The translations under genes were made by a program, and so were the position numbers. A stretch of DNA of 5,746 nt from an uncultured Lachnospiraceae bacterium (GTDB lineage: Bacteria; Bacillota; Clostridia; Lachnospirales; Lachnospiraceae): contig CAMNQN010000204.1 of assembly GCA_946549155.1 (NCBI GenBank), forward strand, positions 1 through 5,746, given 5' to 3'. Shown one piece after another: positions 1 to 5,543 of the stretch. Below the pieces are notes generated by a model. The model was not told the origin of the DNA and ran no database searches. It worked only from the letters and a program-made list of their open reading frames with translations. Positions within the stretch are counted from its first letter, which is position 1; each line of letters starts with the position of its first letter.

Positions 1-869
1 ATATCCACCCAGAGCTTTTCGATGGAGAGAATTGTGGGCGCTCCTGAAAAATCTCTTCCGTCTGTCAAAGCGGCGGAGTTTTTTACGTCCCGTCCCACCA
101 TCCATTTCGTGATCTGTGCCACGTTTGTGTCGGCGGCCGGAGTCTCGTTCACAACACAGCCGTCCCGCATCACCACCACCCGGTCGCAGACCGAAAGGAT
201 TTCCTGCAGCCGGTGCGTGATAAAGATAATGGAGATGCCTCGTTTCGCCATCCCCCGGATAGCGTCCAGCAGCGCCTCCGCCTCCTTCTCCGTCAGAACC
301 GCCGTAGGTTCGTCCAGGATCAGAAGCTTTAGCTGCTCCTTCGACAGCTCCCTGGCAATCTCTGTAAACTGCTTATGCCCCACAGGCATGTCGCTGACCA
401 TCATTTTGGGATCAATGTTAACCCCCATCTTCTCAATGGCCTCCGCAGCCCTTGTCTCCATCTCGCTGCGGTTCAGTGTGTTCAGACGGTCTCCAAAAAT
501 CTCAGAGACCAGATTTTTCTTTTTCGGTTCCCGGTTCAACAAAATATTTTCCGTGGTGGTAAATCCAGGAAGCAGAGAAAACTCCTGATGCACCATACCA
601 ACGCCCGCCTCAATGGCGTCAAAGGGGGAATGAAAATGACGGACCTCCCCGTTTATGATCACGTCCCCGCCATATCCACCCGTCTCGCGAATCACATCCG
701 CGCCGAACAGAATCTTCATTAATGTGGATTTTCCCGCGCCGTTCTCGCCGACCAGTCCTATAACCTCGCCCTCGCCCAGCGTCAGATTAATATCGGTCAG
801 AACCTGATTCCCGAAAAAATCCTTCTTGATATTCCGCATTTCCAAAAGCGGTGTATGTTCTTTGTTCAT
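1..869 (-). CDS. Sugar/nucleoside-type ABC transporter ATP-binding protein (RbsA/YufO-like), C-terminal part outside window
   Basis: This is the cytoplasmic ATPase that would power an importer of the ribose/galactose or BmpA-nucleoside class. The frame is open from an ATG at 869 to the window edge (289 codons). It holds one complete ABC domain: Walker A GENGAGKST (residues 41-49), Q-loop Q95 in VHQEFSL, signature region MPVGHKQFTEIAREL (161-175), Walker B plus D-loop LLILDEPTAVLT (182-193) and switch His219 in FITHR. The signature has Pro where LSGGQ has Ser, and DEPTAVLT with an xPVG signature recalls the BmpA-linked YufO group more than RbsA itself. Family members have two fused ABC domains (about 500 residues), so the second domain should lie beyond base 1. 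An AGGAAGG at 878-884, 8 bases before the ATG, supports the start. The gene follows the DUF3798 gene by 72 bases, with a hairpin between them. Family is certain; the substrate is not. Confidence 0.93.
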   Translation of the reverse strand, partial: MNKEHTPLLEMRNIKKDFFGNQVLTDINLTLGEGEVIGLVGENGAGKSTLMKILFGADVIRETGGYGGDVIINGEVRHFHSPFDAIEAGVGMVHQEFSLLPGFTTTENILLNREPKKKNLVSEIFGDRLNTLNRSEMETRAAEAIEKMGVNIDPKMMVSDMPVGHKQFTEIARELSKEQLKLLILDEPTAVLTEKEAEALLDAIRGMAKRGISIIFITHRLQEILSVCDRVVVMRDGCVVNETPAADTNVAQITKWMVGRDVKNSAALTDGRDFSGAPTILSIEKLWVD

Positions 870-900
870 GTATCAAGCCTTCCTAACAGATAGTACAAAA

Positions 901-930
901 CAGGAGGAGGAACGGCAGCTCCTCCCCCTG
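901..930 (-). terminator. GC-rich hairpin with TTTTGT tail between binding-protein gene and ATPase gene
   Basis: On the minus-strand RNA the arms CAGGGGGAGGAGC and GTTCCTCCTCCTG form a 13-bp stem with two G-U pairs around a 4-base loop. Those two pairs would be A-C mismatches in plus-strand RNA, which suggests the minus transcript is the functional one. The stem starts 11 bases after the DUF3798 stop codon and is followed by TTTTGT. The short T run suggests a leaky terminator or an mRNA 3'-end stabiliser, leaving the downstream ATPase gene expressed at a lower level. The hairpin is seen directly; the role is inferred. Confidence 0.6.
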
Positions 931-941
931 TAATCTACCTA

Positions 942-2207
942 TTATTTAATTGTAAAGTATTTTTCAGGAACTTCTACAGCGGTGGAGCCCATGTAGTAAC
1001 CCGGATCGCCCATGATATAGGTATCCTGATATACAAGGAATACGTTATCCAGCTTCACGCCGGTGTCAGCGTTGGTGTAGTTAGAACCATTCCACTCAGC
1101 CTTCGGTGAAAATACCTGGTAAGCCTTCGCAATCGCATCGATGTCGTTCAGCTCGCTTACGCCGTCAATCACGTTCATCGCATGCTGTGCCAGACCTGCG
1201 GATACGGTGTAGCCATAGGAATAAGCCCAGGTACCGAACCGGCCTGCGCCGCCCTTTTCGTTGATCGCGGACTCAACCTTCGCCAGGATCTTTTCAAAGT
1301 CGCCGGCTTCCTCTGTCAGGTCCAGACCCAAAGCTCCCGGATAGCCCATCAGCGGAGACGGAAGGTCTGCCTCGATAAAGTATCCGCCGTACTCCATAAG
1401 CTGCTTTAACAGCGGCTCGGTATGAGCGTCATTGGTACAGAAATAAGCAGAGTTTGTGCCGTACTTTTCTACCCATTCCGGAACATGCTCCAGAACGTAC
1501 GCCTGCGCGCCGGGGATACCCACATCGGTGGTGGGGTCCGGAGCAGTCTCCATCACGAACTCCATGCCGAACTCTTCACATGCAGCCTTCATAACGGCAA
1601 CACGGCGGCTCATGGTCTCGTAGGACAGATGACGCGGGAAAGAAATATGTACGAAGGTGTCGCAGCCCAGTTCATGGGCGGTACGGATAATCAGATATCC
1701 ACGGGCAACGAAGTCATTATTGCAGACAAGGTCAGCTGCGCTGCCGATCTCCGGAAGATCCTCATGGGACTCACCGGCGATACACAGGATGTCGGGGCGT
1801 CTCTCTTTGATCTGACGGAACGCCTCTGTGGTACCGGGAACCGCCTGGTTCACGATAATGGCCTTCATCTCCGGATCATCGGAAAGGTTTACAATCGTCT
1901 GAACGGTGGTCTCCAGCTCTTCCGTAAAGTTATCCGGATAGATCGCCAGAGTCACTCTGTCCTCACCATACATCGCCTGGAATGCTTCCGCGCCGCGGCG
2001 GTCATCCTCAGACTGGGATACAGAACCGGTCACGATACCGATGTGGTAATCTCCCGCAGCTTCTGTGTTCTCTTCTCCAGCCTCAGCCGCAGCTTCCGTG
2101 GTCTCCTCATCCAGCTCAATGGTCTCTACGCTGGCGCCGAAGGCGCTCATGGAAAATACCATCACAGCGGCAAGAGTCAGACTGAGAAATTTCTTCATGT
2201 TCTTCAT
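942..2207 (-). CDS. DUF3798 family exported protein, probable ABC transporter substrate-binding component
   Basis: The 421-residue product starts with a signal peptide (MKNMKKFLSLTLAAVMVFSMSAFG, cleavage probably near residue 24). A Glu/Thr/Ala-rich acidic linker (about 28-53) follows, then a globular domain opening with HIGIVTGSVSQSEDD (55-69). That opening and the later ICNNDFVARGY-like stretch (VCNNDFVARGY, 161-171) match what I recall of DUF3798 (Pfam PF12683). The alternating beta/alpha pattern resembles type I periplasmic-binding folds. Many family members are lipoproteins, but here the expected Cys is Phe23 (SAFG), so the protein looks secreted rather than lipid-anchored. The ATG at 2207 is chosen over the longer frame start at 2231 because AAGGAGGGAG sits 6 bases before it. 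The next gene encodes an RbsA/YufO-like ATPase, implying a binding-protein role. No ligand is known to me for this family. Family call is fairly firm, function inferred. Confidence 0.85.
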   Translation of the reverse strand: MKNMKKFLSLTLAAVMVFSMSAFGASVETIELDEETTEAAAEAGEENTEAAGDYHIGIVTGSVSQSEDDRRGAEAFQAMYGEDRVTLAIYPDNFTEELETTVQTIVNLSDDPEMKAIIVNQAVPGTTEAFRQIKERRPDILCIAGESHEDLPEIGSAADLVCNNDFVARGYLIIRTAHELGCDTFVHISFPRHLSYETMSRRVAVMKAACEEFGMEFVMETAPDPTTDVGIPGAQAYVLEHVPEWVEKYGTNSAYFCTNDAHTEPLLKQLMEYGGYFIEADLPSPLMGYPGALGLDLTEEAGDFEKILAKVESAINEKGGAGRFGTWAYSYGYTVSAGLAQHAMNVIDGVSELNDIDAIAKAYQVFSPKAEWNGSNYTNADTGVKLDNVFLVYQDTYIMGDPGYYMGSTAVEVPEKYFTIK

Positions 2208-2210
2208 ATG

Positions 2211-2220
2211 CTCCCTCCTT
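2211..2220 (-). promoter_or_regulatory. Ribosome binding site deciding the DUF3798 gene start
   Basis: AAGGAGGGAG on the minus strand lies between the far upstream in-frame ATG at 2231 and the ATG at 2207. The GGAGG core (2214-2218) leaves a 6-base spacer to 2207, an optimal distance, whereas 2231 has no such site and would place the Shine-Dalgarno inside the coding region. The second ATG at 2198 would be 15 bases away. Confidence 0.85.
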
Positions 2221-2235
2221 ATTTGAAACATTAAA

Positions 2236-2250
2236 ATTAAAACGCTTAAT
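2236..2250 (-). promoter_or_regulatory. Possible LacI/CcpA-type operator at the DUF3798 transcription start
   Basis: ATTAAGCGTTTTAAT (minus strand) has 5-base inverted arms ATTAA/TTAAT with a central GCGTT. It contains the octamer AAGCGTTT that also occurs in the cre-like site at 5515-5529. It spans the start point predicted from the -10 box at 2252-2257. It matches the AANCG core of cre sites but lacks the flanking TG and C, so it is a weak candidate. Confidence 0.3.
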
Positions 2251-2251
2251 C

Positions 2252-2280
2252 ATTTTAGCACTTTATCACGATCAATGCAA
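2252..2280 (-). promoter_or_regulatory. Sigma-A type promoter for the DUF3798/ATPase unit
   Basis: On the minus strand TTGCAT (2275-2280) is separated by exactly 17 bases from TAAAAT (2252-2257). The -10 box is preceded by TG one base upstream (TGCTAAAAT), an extended -10 arrangement that compensates for the poor -35. Transcription would start near 2245, giving a leader of about 38 bases. It lies just downstream of the terminator at 2325-2357, as expected for an independent unit. Confidence 0.6.
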
Positions 2281-2324
2281 GCACAAGTCCATAAAACGGG
2301 AAAAATTATTGCTTCAAAAGAAAG

Positions 2325-2357
2325 AAAGCCGAAAAATATGCTAAATTTTTCGGCTTT
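2325..2357 (-). terminator. Intrinsic terminator after the asparaginase gene
   Basis: A perfect 13-bp stem (AAAGCCGAAAAAT against ATTTTTCGGCTTT, 7-base loop) begins about 24 bases after the asparaginase stop codon. In the minus direction it is followed by CTTTCTTTT, a T-rich tail. In the plus direction the stem is also followed by Ts, so it could act both ways, but I see no plus-strand gene to end. It separates the Liv/amidohydrolase operon from the DUF3798 unit. Confidence 0.85.
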
Positions 2358-2381
2358 TTCCATAAACACAAGAATTTTTAT

Positions 2382-3386
2382 TCAATTATGATTCCAGTCC
2401 ATGACGGAACCCAGCTCCCCCAGGAGGTTCGTTTTCATCACGGAATGAATCCGGGCGGGATTATCATACTGCCCTAAGGCCCACATCAGCTTAGTCACCG
2501 CCGCCTCCGAGGTCATATTGCCCGTCTCAATAACGCCGCAGTCCAGCACCTGCCGTCCCACCTCATAAAGGGAGAAATCGCTGCCCTCATAGAGGCACTG
2601 GCTGCCCACTGCCACAATCATGCCCCGTTTCACCGCTTCCCCCACCGCCTTTGTCAGCCCAAAGGGAAGTCCGCCGATGCCAAAGCCCTCCAGATACACG
2701 CCCCGGATGCCCATCTCCTCCAGCCTCCGGAAAATATCCGGCGAGATTCCCGGATAAATCTTCAGGAGAAAAACATCCCTGCAAAACCGGTTAGCCAGCA
2801 GGCAGTTTCCTCCCCGGTTCACATGGACAAAGGGATTGAGCACCAAGCCGCTGCTGTCAATGCGGGCCGCATAAGGGTAGTTGATGCTCTCAAAGGCGTC
2901 AAAGCTGCGGGTGCGCACCTTGCTGGCCCTGGTTCCCATAATAATCTTCCGGTTAAAGGCCGCATAGACACCGGGACAGCCGCTGGCCGCCATGTGCAGA
3001 GCCGCACGGCAGTTTTCCGTAGCATCCGCAATGGGATTTTCTATGGACACCTGGCTGCCGGTGACTACCACCGGAATCTCGATTCTTTGCAGGGCAAAGG
3101 ACAGCGCGCTGGCGGTGTAGGCCAGCGTATCCGTACCGTGAATCACCACGATGCCGTCATAGTTCAGGCGGCATTCGTAGATCCGTGCCGCCAAGGCCTC
3201 CCACTCCTCCGGCTCCATATTGGAGCTGTCAAGCCGGAACAGATCCTCCTGATCCACCGAAAACCCTTCCATCAGCCCCGATATTTTCTGTAAAATATCG
3301 CCGCCGTTCATCTGCGGCGACATCCCATTATCCCCGTGGGAGGAAGCCAGGGTGCCGCCGGTGCCTATCATCAATATCTTCTTCAT
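2382..3386 (-). CDS. ansA: Type I (cytosolic) L-asparaginase
   Basis: The enzyme hydrolyses L-asparagine, or a related amide, to the acid plus ammonia. The 334-residue length is normal for the AnsA family, and the absence of a signal peptide points to the cytosol. The two active-site Thr motifs are intact: GTGGTLAS (8-15, nucleophile Thr12) and HGTDT (83-87, Thr85-Asp86), with Lys156 in RASKVRT completing the second triad. DSSNM (53-57) fits the substrate-carboxylate loop, and the C-terminal ETGNMTSEAAVTKLMWALGQ (287-306) is the usual family block. The start lies 4 bases after the stop of the creatininase-family gene and has no recognisable Shine-Dalgarno, so translational coupling is likely. 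A terminator follows. Alternatives are a glutaminase or an asparaginase-fold amidase for another amide; the neighbours keep that open. Confidence 0.93.
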   Translation of the reverse strand: MKKILMIGTGGTLASSHGDNGMSPQMNGGDILQKISGLMEGFSVDQEDLFRLDSSNMEPEEWEALAARIYECRLNYDGIVVIHGTDTLAYTASALSFALQRIEIPVVVTGSQVSIENPIADATENCRAALHMAASGCPGVYAAFNRKIIMGTRASKVRTRSFDAFESINYPYAARIDSSGLVLNPFVHVNRGGNCLLANRFCRDVFLLKIYPGISPDIFRRLEEMGIRGVYLEGFGIGGLPFGLTKAVGEAVKRGMIVAVGSQCLYEGSDFSLYEVGRQVLDCGVIETGNMTSEAAVTKLMWALGQYDNPARIHSVMKTNLLGELGSVMDWNHN

Positions 3387-3390
3387 CGTT

Positions 3391-4170
3391 CTATTTCAGG
3401 TTCAGATCAGCGGAGTTCTTTGCAGAAAAATAATTCCAGCCCGTCTCGTCCAGCTTCTTAATGGTATCCGCCACGCATTTCACCAAAACCTCTGTCATCA
3501 TGCGGCCCTTCTCTGCGGTAGCCTTGGTGGCGTCTCCTGTCTGGGCCGTGTTGGTGATCTCCGCGAAATCCCACTTGATATCCACATAAGGCGGCAGATT
3601 CTCCGGAACCACACAGGTGGCCTGGTCCGGCTCACAATATTCCGGGAACAGATGGTACGCGATGGAAGTCTCTCCCTCACCTGCGTGTCCAAGACCATCC
3701 CACACCTCAAAGGTACCCTTCGGCAGCAGATCGCCTGCGGTTACCCACCAGGCAGGCAGCGCGGCAATACGGGCCTGCGGATAAACCTCCTTGATCTTTC
3801 TGGAGGCAATTTCGATGGGAGCAATGTTCCCGTCATGGCCGTTCATCAGGAAAATATTGTTGATGCCATTGCGGATCACGCTCTCACAGATGTCATAGAT
3901 CACCTGTGTTACCGTATCGTACTTCAGCGTCAGCGTAAAGGGGAAGGTGTCATAATGTCCGCTGTATCCCACCGTGATGGGCGGGAGTACCAGCAGGCCC
4001 TCCACCTCGTCCGCCACCTTCTTGCTCAGTTCATAGGATACAATGGTATCGCATCCCTCCGCGATGTGCTGTCCGTGTGCCTCGCAGGATCCAATTGCCA
4101 GAATCGCCTTGTCGTATTTCCCCTCTTTTACCTGATGTGCCGTAAGTTTCATTAATTCGTTATTCGCCAT
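3391..4170 (-). CDS. Creatininase-family metal-dependent amidohydrolase
   Basis: The 259-residue length fits the creatininase fold (PF02633), whose members hydrolyse cyclic or linear C-N amide bonds (creatininase, the formamide hydrolase ArfB, the peptidase MftE). Motifs are GSCEAHGQHIAEGCD (27-41), which supplies metal ligands Glu30, His32 and Asp41, then MNGHDGN (109-115) with His112, and GHAGEGETS (161-169) with Glu165/Glu167. From memory, Pseudomonas creatininase has a Glu two residues after the equivalent of His112; here that place is Gly114, so true creatininase activity is doubtful. No signal peptide is seen, so it acts in the cytosol. AAAGGAG at 4180-4186 with a 9-base spacer supports the ATG. 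It sits between a Liv-type binding protein and an asparaginase, suggesting it processes the imported compound. Family is strong, substrate unknown. Confidence 0.9.
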   Translation of the reverse strand: MANNELMKLTAHQVKEGKYDKAILAIGSCEAHGQHIAEGCDTIVSYELSKKVADEVEGLLVLPPITVGYSGHYDTFPFTLTLKYDTVTQVIYDICESVIRNGINNIFLMNGHDGNIAPIEIASRKIKEVYPQARIAALPAWWVTAGDLLPKGTFEVWDGLGHAGEGETSIAYHLFPEYCEPDQATCVVPENLPPYVDIKWDFAEITNTAQTGDATKATAEKGRMMTEVLVKCVADTIKKLDETGWNYFSAKNSADLNLK

Positions 4171-4218
4171 CTTTATCTTCTCCTTTCTATTTTCTATTAA
4201 ACTCTTTCAGCACAAAAC

Positions 4219-4245
4219 GGAGGAAGGGGGAATCCCCCTTTCTCC
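4219..4245 (-). terminator. GC-rich hairpin with TTTTGT tail after Liv-type binding-protein gene
   Basis: On the minus strand GGAGAAAGGGGG pairs with CCCCCTTCCTCC around a 3-base loop, with 11 of 12 positions matched (one A-C mismatch). It starts 25 bases after the binding-protein stop codon and is followed by TTTTGTG. The creatininase-family gene begins 48 bases further on with no obvious promoter between, so read-through is required. A leaky terminator or mRNA-stabilising stem that raises binding-protein levels is the likeliest role. Confidence 0.6.
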
Positions 4246-4270
4246 ATTCTGCATCTTACCTTCTGAATGA

Positions 4271-5413
4271 TTATTCTTCTGTGATAAACTGGAATTCGCC
4301 GTCCACCAGCTCCAGGATAGAAGCTGTCTTATCCGGCTTATGGCTTTCCGCCGTGTAGGAAATCGTGCCGGTGATTCCCTGATAACCGCTGGTCGCCTCA
4401 ATAGCGTCCTTAATGGCGGCGGTATCGGTGGGATCCTCCACGTTTTCCAGCGCCTTGCAGATCAAATCCATCGCGTCATAGCCAAGGGCCGCGAAGGCAT
4501 TTTCCGGAGCGGTACCGTAAGCTTCGGTATAGGCCTTTACAAAGTTCTGTACGTTTTCTGCTTCATTGGTGAAGGAGCAATGGGTGGAAATGAATACGTC
4601 ATGGGCCTTATCTCCGGCCACCTCAGCCACCAGCGGGGTATCAAATCCGTCGCCGGATACAATGGGAAGCTCCACGCCCTTGTCTCTGAACTGAAGCACC
4701 AGAGGACCCGCATCGTTGGGCACGCTGGAGAAGAACAGAAATTCCGCGCCGCCATCCGCATTCTGGAAACGGTCGATCTGTGCGGAGAAATCCGGATCCC
4801 CATTCATGTAGTTGTCAGAGCCCACAATTTCTCCTCCAAGCTCCGTAAATCTCTCCTCAAAGCACTCTGCCAGTGTCTTGGTAAATTCCATGGACTGGTC
4901 AATCATCATATAGCACTTCGTGCCGATCTCTGCATAAGCGTACTCCGCCGCTGCGTAAGCGCAGGTATCATCGCCGAAGGGCACCATAAAAGCGTAATCA
5001 CCGATCTGCTCACACAGGTCCGGCAGGGTCGCACCGGTAATCACAAAGGGCACCTGCTTCTCCTGTGCGATGGCGCCGGCCGCCAGTGCATAGTTTGAAT
5101 CGGAGAAACCGCTGACTACCACACAGTTATCCACGTCAATCATCTTTTTCGCGTTGTTGGCGCAGGTGGCCTGATCCGTCTTTCCGTCATAGGAAACCAC
5201 CTCGATCATCCTGCCATTGATTCCTCCTGCCGCGTTGATCTCATCCGCTCTCAGCTTAAAGCCCTGATAGGACGGGGTATCAATGGATGCCTGTCCGCCG
5301 GTCAGATTGAACAGAGCACCGATCTTAATGGTATCGTTCCCCTCTGCCATTGCGGTCATGCCGGATGCCAGTAACGCCGCTGTCATCATCACACTTAACA
5401 CTGCTTTTTTCAT
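4271..5413 (-). CDS. Branched-chain amino acid type (Liv/HAAT) ABC transporter substrate-binding protein
   Basis: This exported solute receptor would hand its ligand to the Liv-type permease encoded just upstream. The 380 residues begin with a signal peptide (MKKAVLSVMMTAALLASGMTAMA, cleavage probably after residue 23). The mature domain has the LivJ/LivK-like pattern: IKIGALFNLTGG (29-40), GFKLRADEINAAGGINGR (51-68), VVSGFSDSN (99-107) and ITGATLPDL (125-133) lining the cleft, and the C-terminal GITGTISY...LVDGEFQF block. No lipobox Cys is present, unusual for a Gram-positive binding protein; the mature part has eight scattered Cys. AAGGAGG with a 7-base spacer (core 5421-5425) supports the start. 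The class binds amino acids, amides, urea or aromatics, so the ligand cannot be read from the fold. The following amidohydrolase genes favour an amide or N-rich compound. Confidence 0.93.
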   Translation of the reverse strand: MKKAVLSVMMTAALLASGMTAMAEGNDTIKIGALFNLTGGQASIDTPSYQGFKLRADEINAAGGINGRMIEVVSYDGKTDQATCANNAKKMIDVDNCVVVSGFSDSNYALAAGAIAQEKQVPFVITGATLPDLCEQIGDYAFMVPFGDDTCAYAAAEYAYAEIGTKCYMMIDQSMEFTKTLAECFEERFTELGGEIVGSDNYMNGDPDFSAQIDRFQNADGGAEFLFFSSVPNDAGPLVLQFRDKGVELPIVSGDGFDTPLVAEVAGDKAHDVFISTHCSFTNEAENVQNFVKAYTEAYGTAPENAFAALGYDAMDLICKALENVEDPTDTAAIKDAIEATSGYQGITGTISYTAESHKPDKTASILELVDGEFQFITEE

Positions 5414-5430
5414 ATTTCTTCCTCCTTTTT

Positions 5431-5470
5431 ACGGTTCAGCGTCCGCACAGTTTCCTGCCGCCTGAACGGT
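5431..5470 (-). repeat. Inverted repeat in the binding-protein leader
   Basis: CTGAAC (5462-5467) and GTTCAG (5434-5439, plus-strand reading) are inverted copies. With a one-base bulge the arms extend to GTTCAGCG, and two more outer pairs form beyond one mismatch. In the mRNA this would be a stem ending about 5 bases before the ribosome binding site at 5421-5425. It could stabilise the leader or tune access to that site; no riboswitch class is recognised. Confidence 0.4.
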
Positions 5471-5478
5471 TCTCATTA

Positions 5479-5484
5479 TTTATA
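5479..5484 (-). promoter_or_regulatory. Candidate -10 box (TATAAA) for the binding-protein gene
   Basis: TATAAA on the minus strand overlaps the edge of the 24-bp palindrome. No good -35 hexamer lies 16-18 bases upstream, so a promoter here would need an activator or be weak. Read-through from the permease gene is an equally good source of transcript. Confidence 0.25.
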
Positions 5485-5505
5485 TGAACTCCATGGAGTG
5501 CATAT
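5482..5505. promoter_or_regulatory. Near-perfect 24-bp palindrome, candidate regulator binding site
   Basis: The core ACTCCATGGAGT (5488-5499) is a perfect palindrome. After one mismatched pair (5487/5500) it is flanked by inverted ATATG (5482-5486) and CATAT (5501-5505), so 11 of 12 base pairs of dyad symmetry are kept. There is no loop, which fits a DNA operator for a dimeric regulator better than an RNA hairpin. It lies in the gap before the binding-protein gene and touches a candidate -10 box. I do not recognise the cognate regulator. Confidence 0.5.
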
Positions 5506-5511
5506 CACCTT

Positions 5512-5543
5512 TTAAGGAAACGCTTTCATCCATGTTTCCCTAA
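5512..5543 (-). repeat. Hairpin over the permease stop codon
   Basis: On the minus strand TTAGGGAAAC pairs with GTTTCCTTAA as a 10-bp stem with one G-U pair and a 12-base loop; the TAG stop codon is inside the left arm. No T run follows, so it is not a standard terminator. It overlaps the cre-like site, and part of the symmetry may come from that operator instead of an RNA role. Confidence 0.45.
5515..5529 (-). promoter_or_regulatory. CcpA cre-like site
   Basis: ATGAAAGCGTTTCCT on the minus strand fits the loose cre consensus WTGNAANCGNWNNCW at every fixed position (consensus recalled, not searched). It lies about 30 bases upstream of the candidate -10 box of the binding-protein gene and just past the permease stop codon. 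CcpA binding there would link the operon to carbon catabolite control, by repression or roadblock depending on where the active promoter is. Confidence 0.45.

Noticed and set aside
22..588. Open frame of 188 codons on the plus strand
   Set aside because: It lies opposite the ABC ATPase, has no ribosome binding site or recognisable motif and its composition is that of an antisense frame.
2208..2231. Longer DUF3798 start giving eight extra residues
   Set aside because: The Shine-Dalgarno sequence would fall inside the coding region, and the extra residues would spoil the signal peptide start.
1422..2234. Open frame of 270 codons on the plus strand
   Set aside because: It is the complement of the DUF3798 gene; no domain is visible and it has no proper start signal.
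2286..2318. Second promoter candidate (TTGAAG, 17 bases, TTATGG) on the minus strand
   Set aside because: The -10 box is poor and the site overlaps the terminator tail; the TTGCAT/TAAAAT pair is better.
3352..4155. Open frame of 267 codons on the plus strand
   Set aside because: It runs antisense to the creatininase-family gene, whose motifs are clear on the minus strand.
4340..5098. Open frame of 252 codons on the plus strand
   Set aside because: It is antisense to the Liv-type binding protein, with no family resemblance or start signal.
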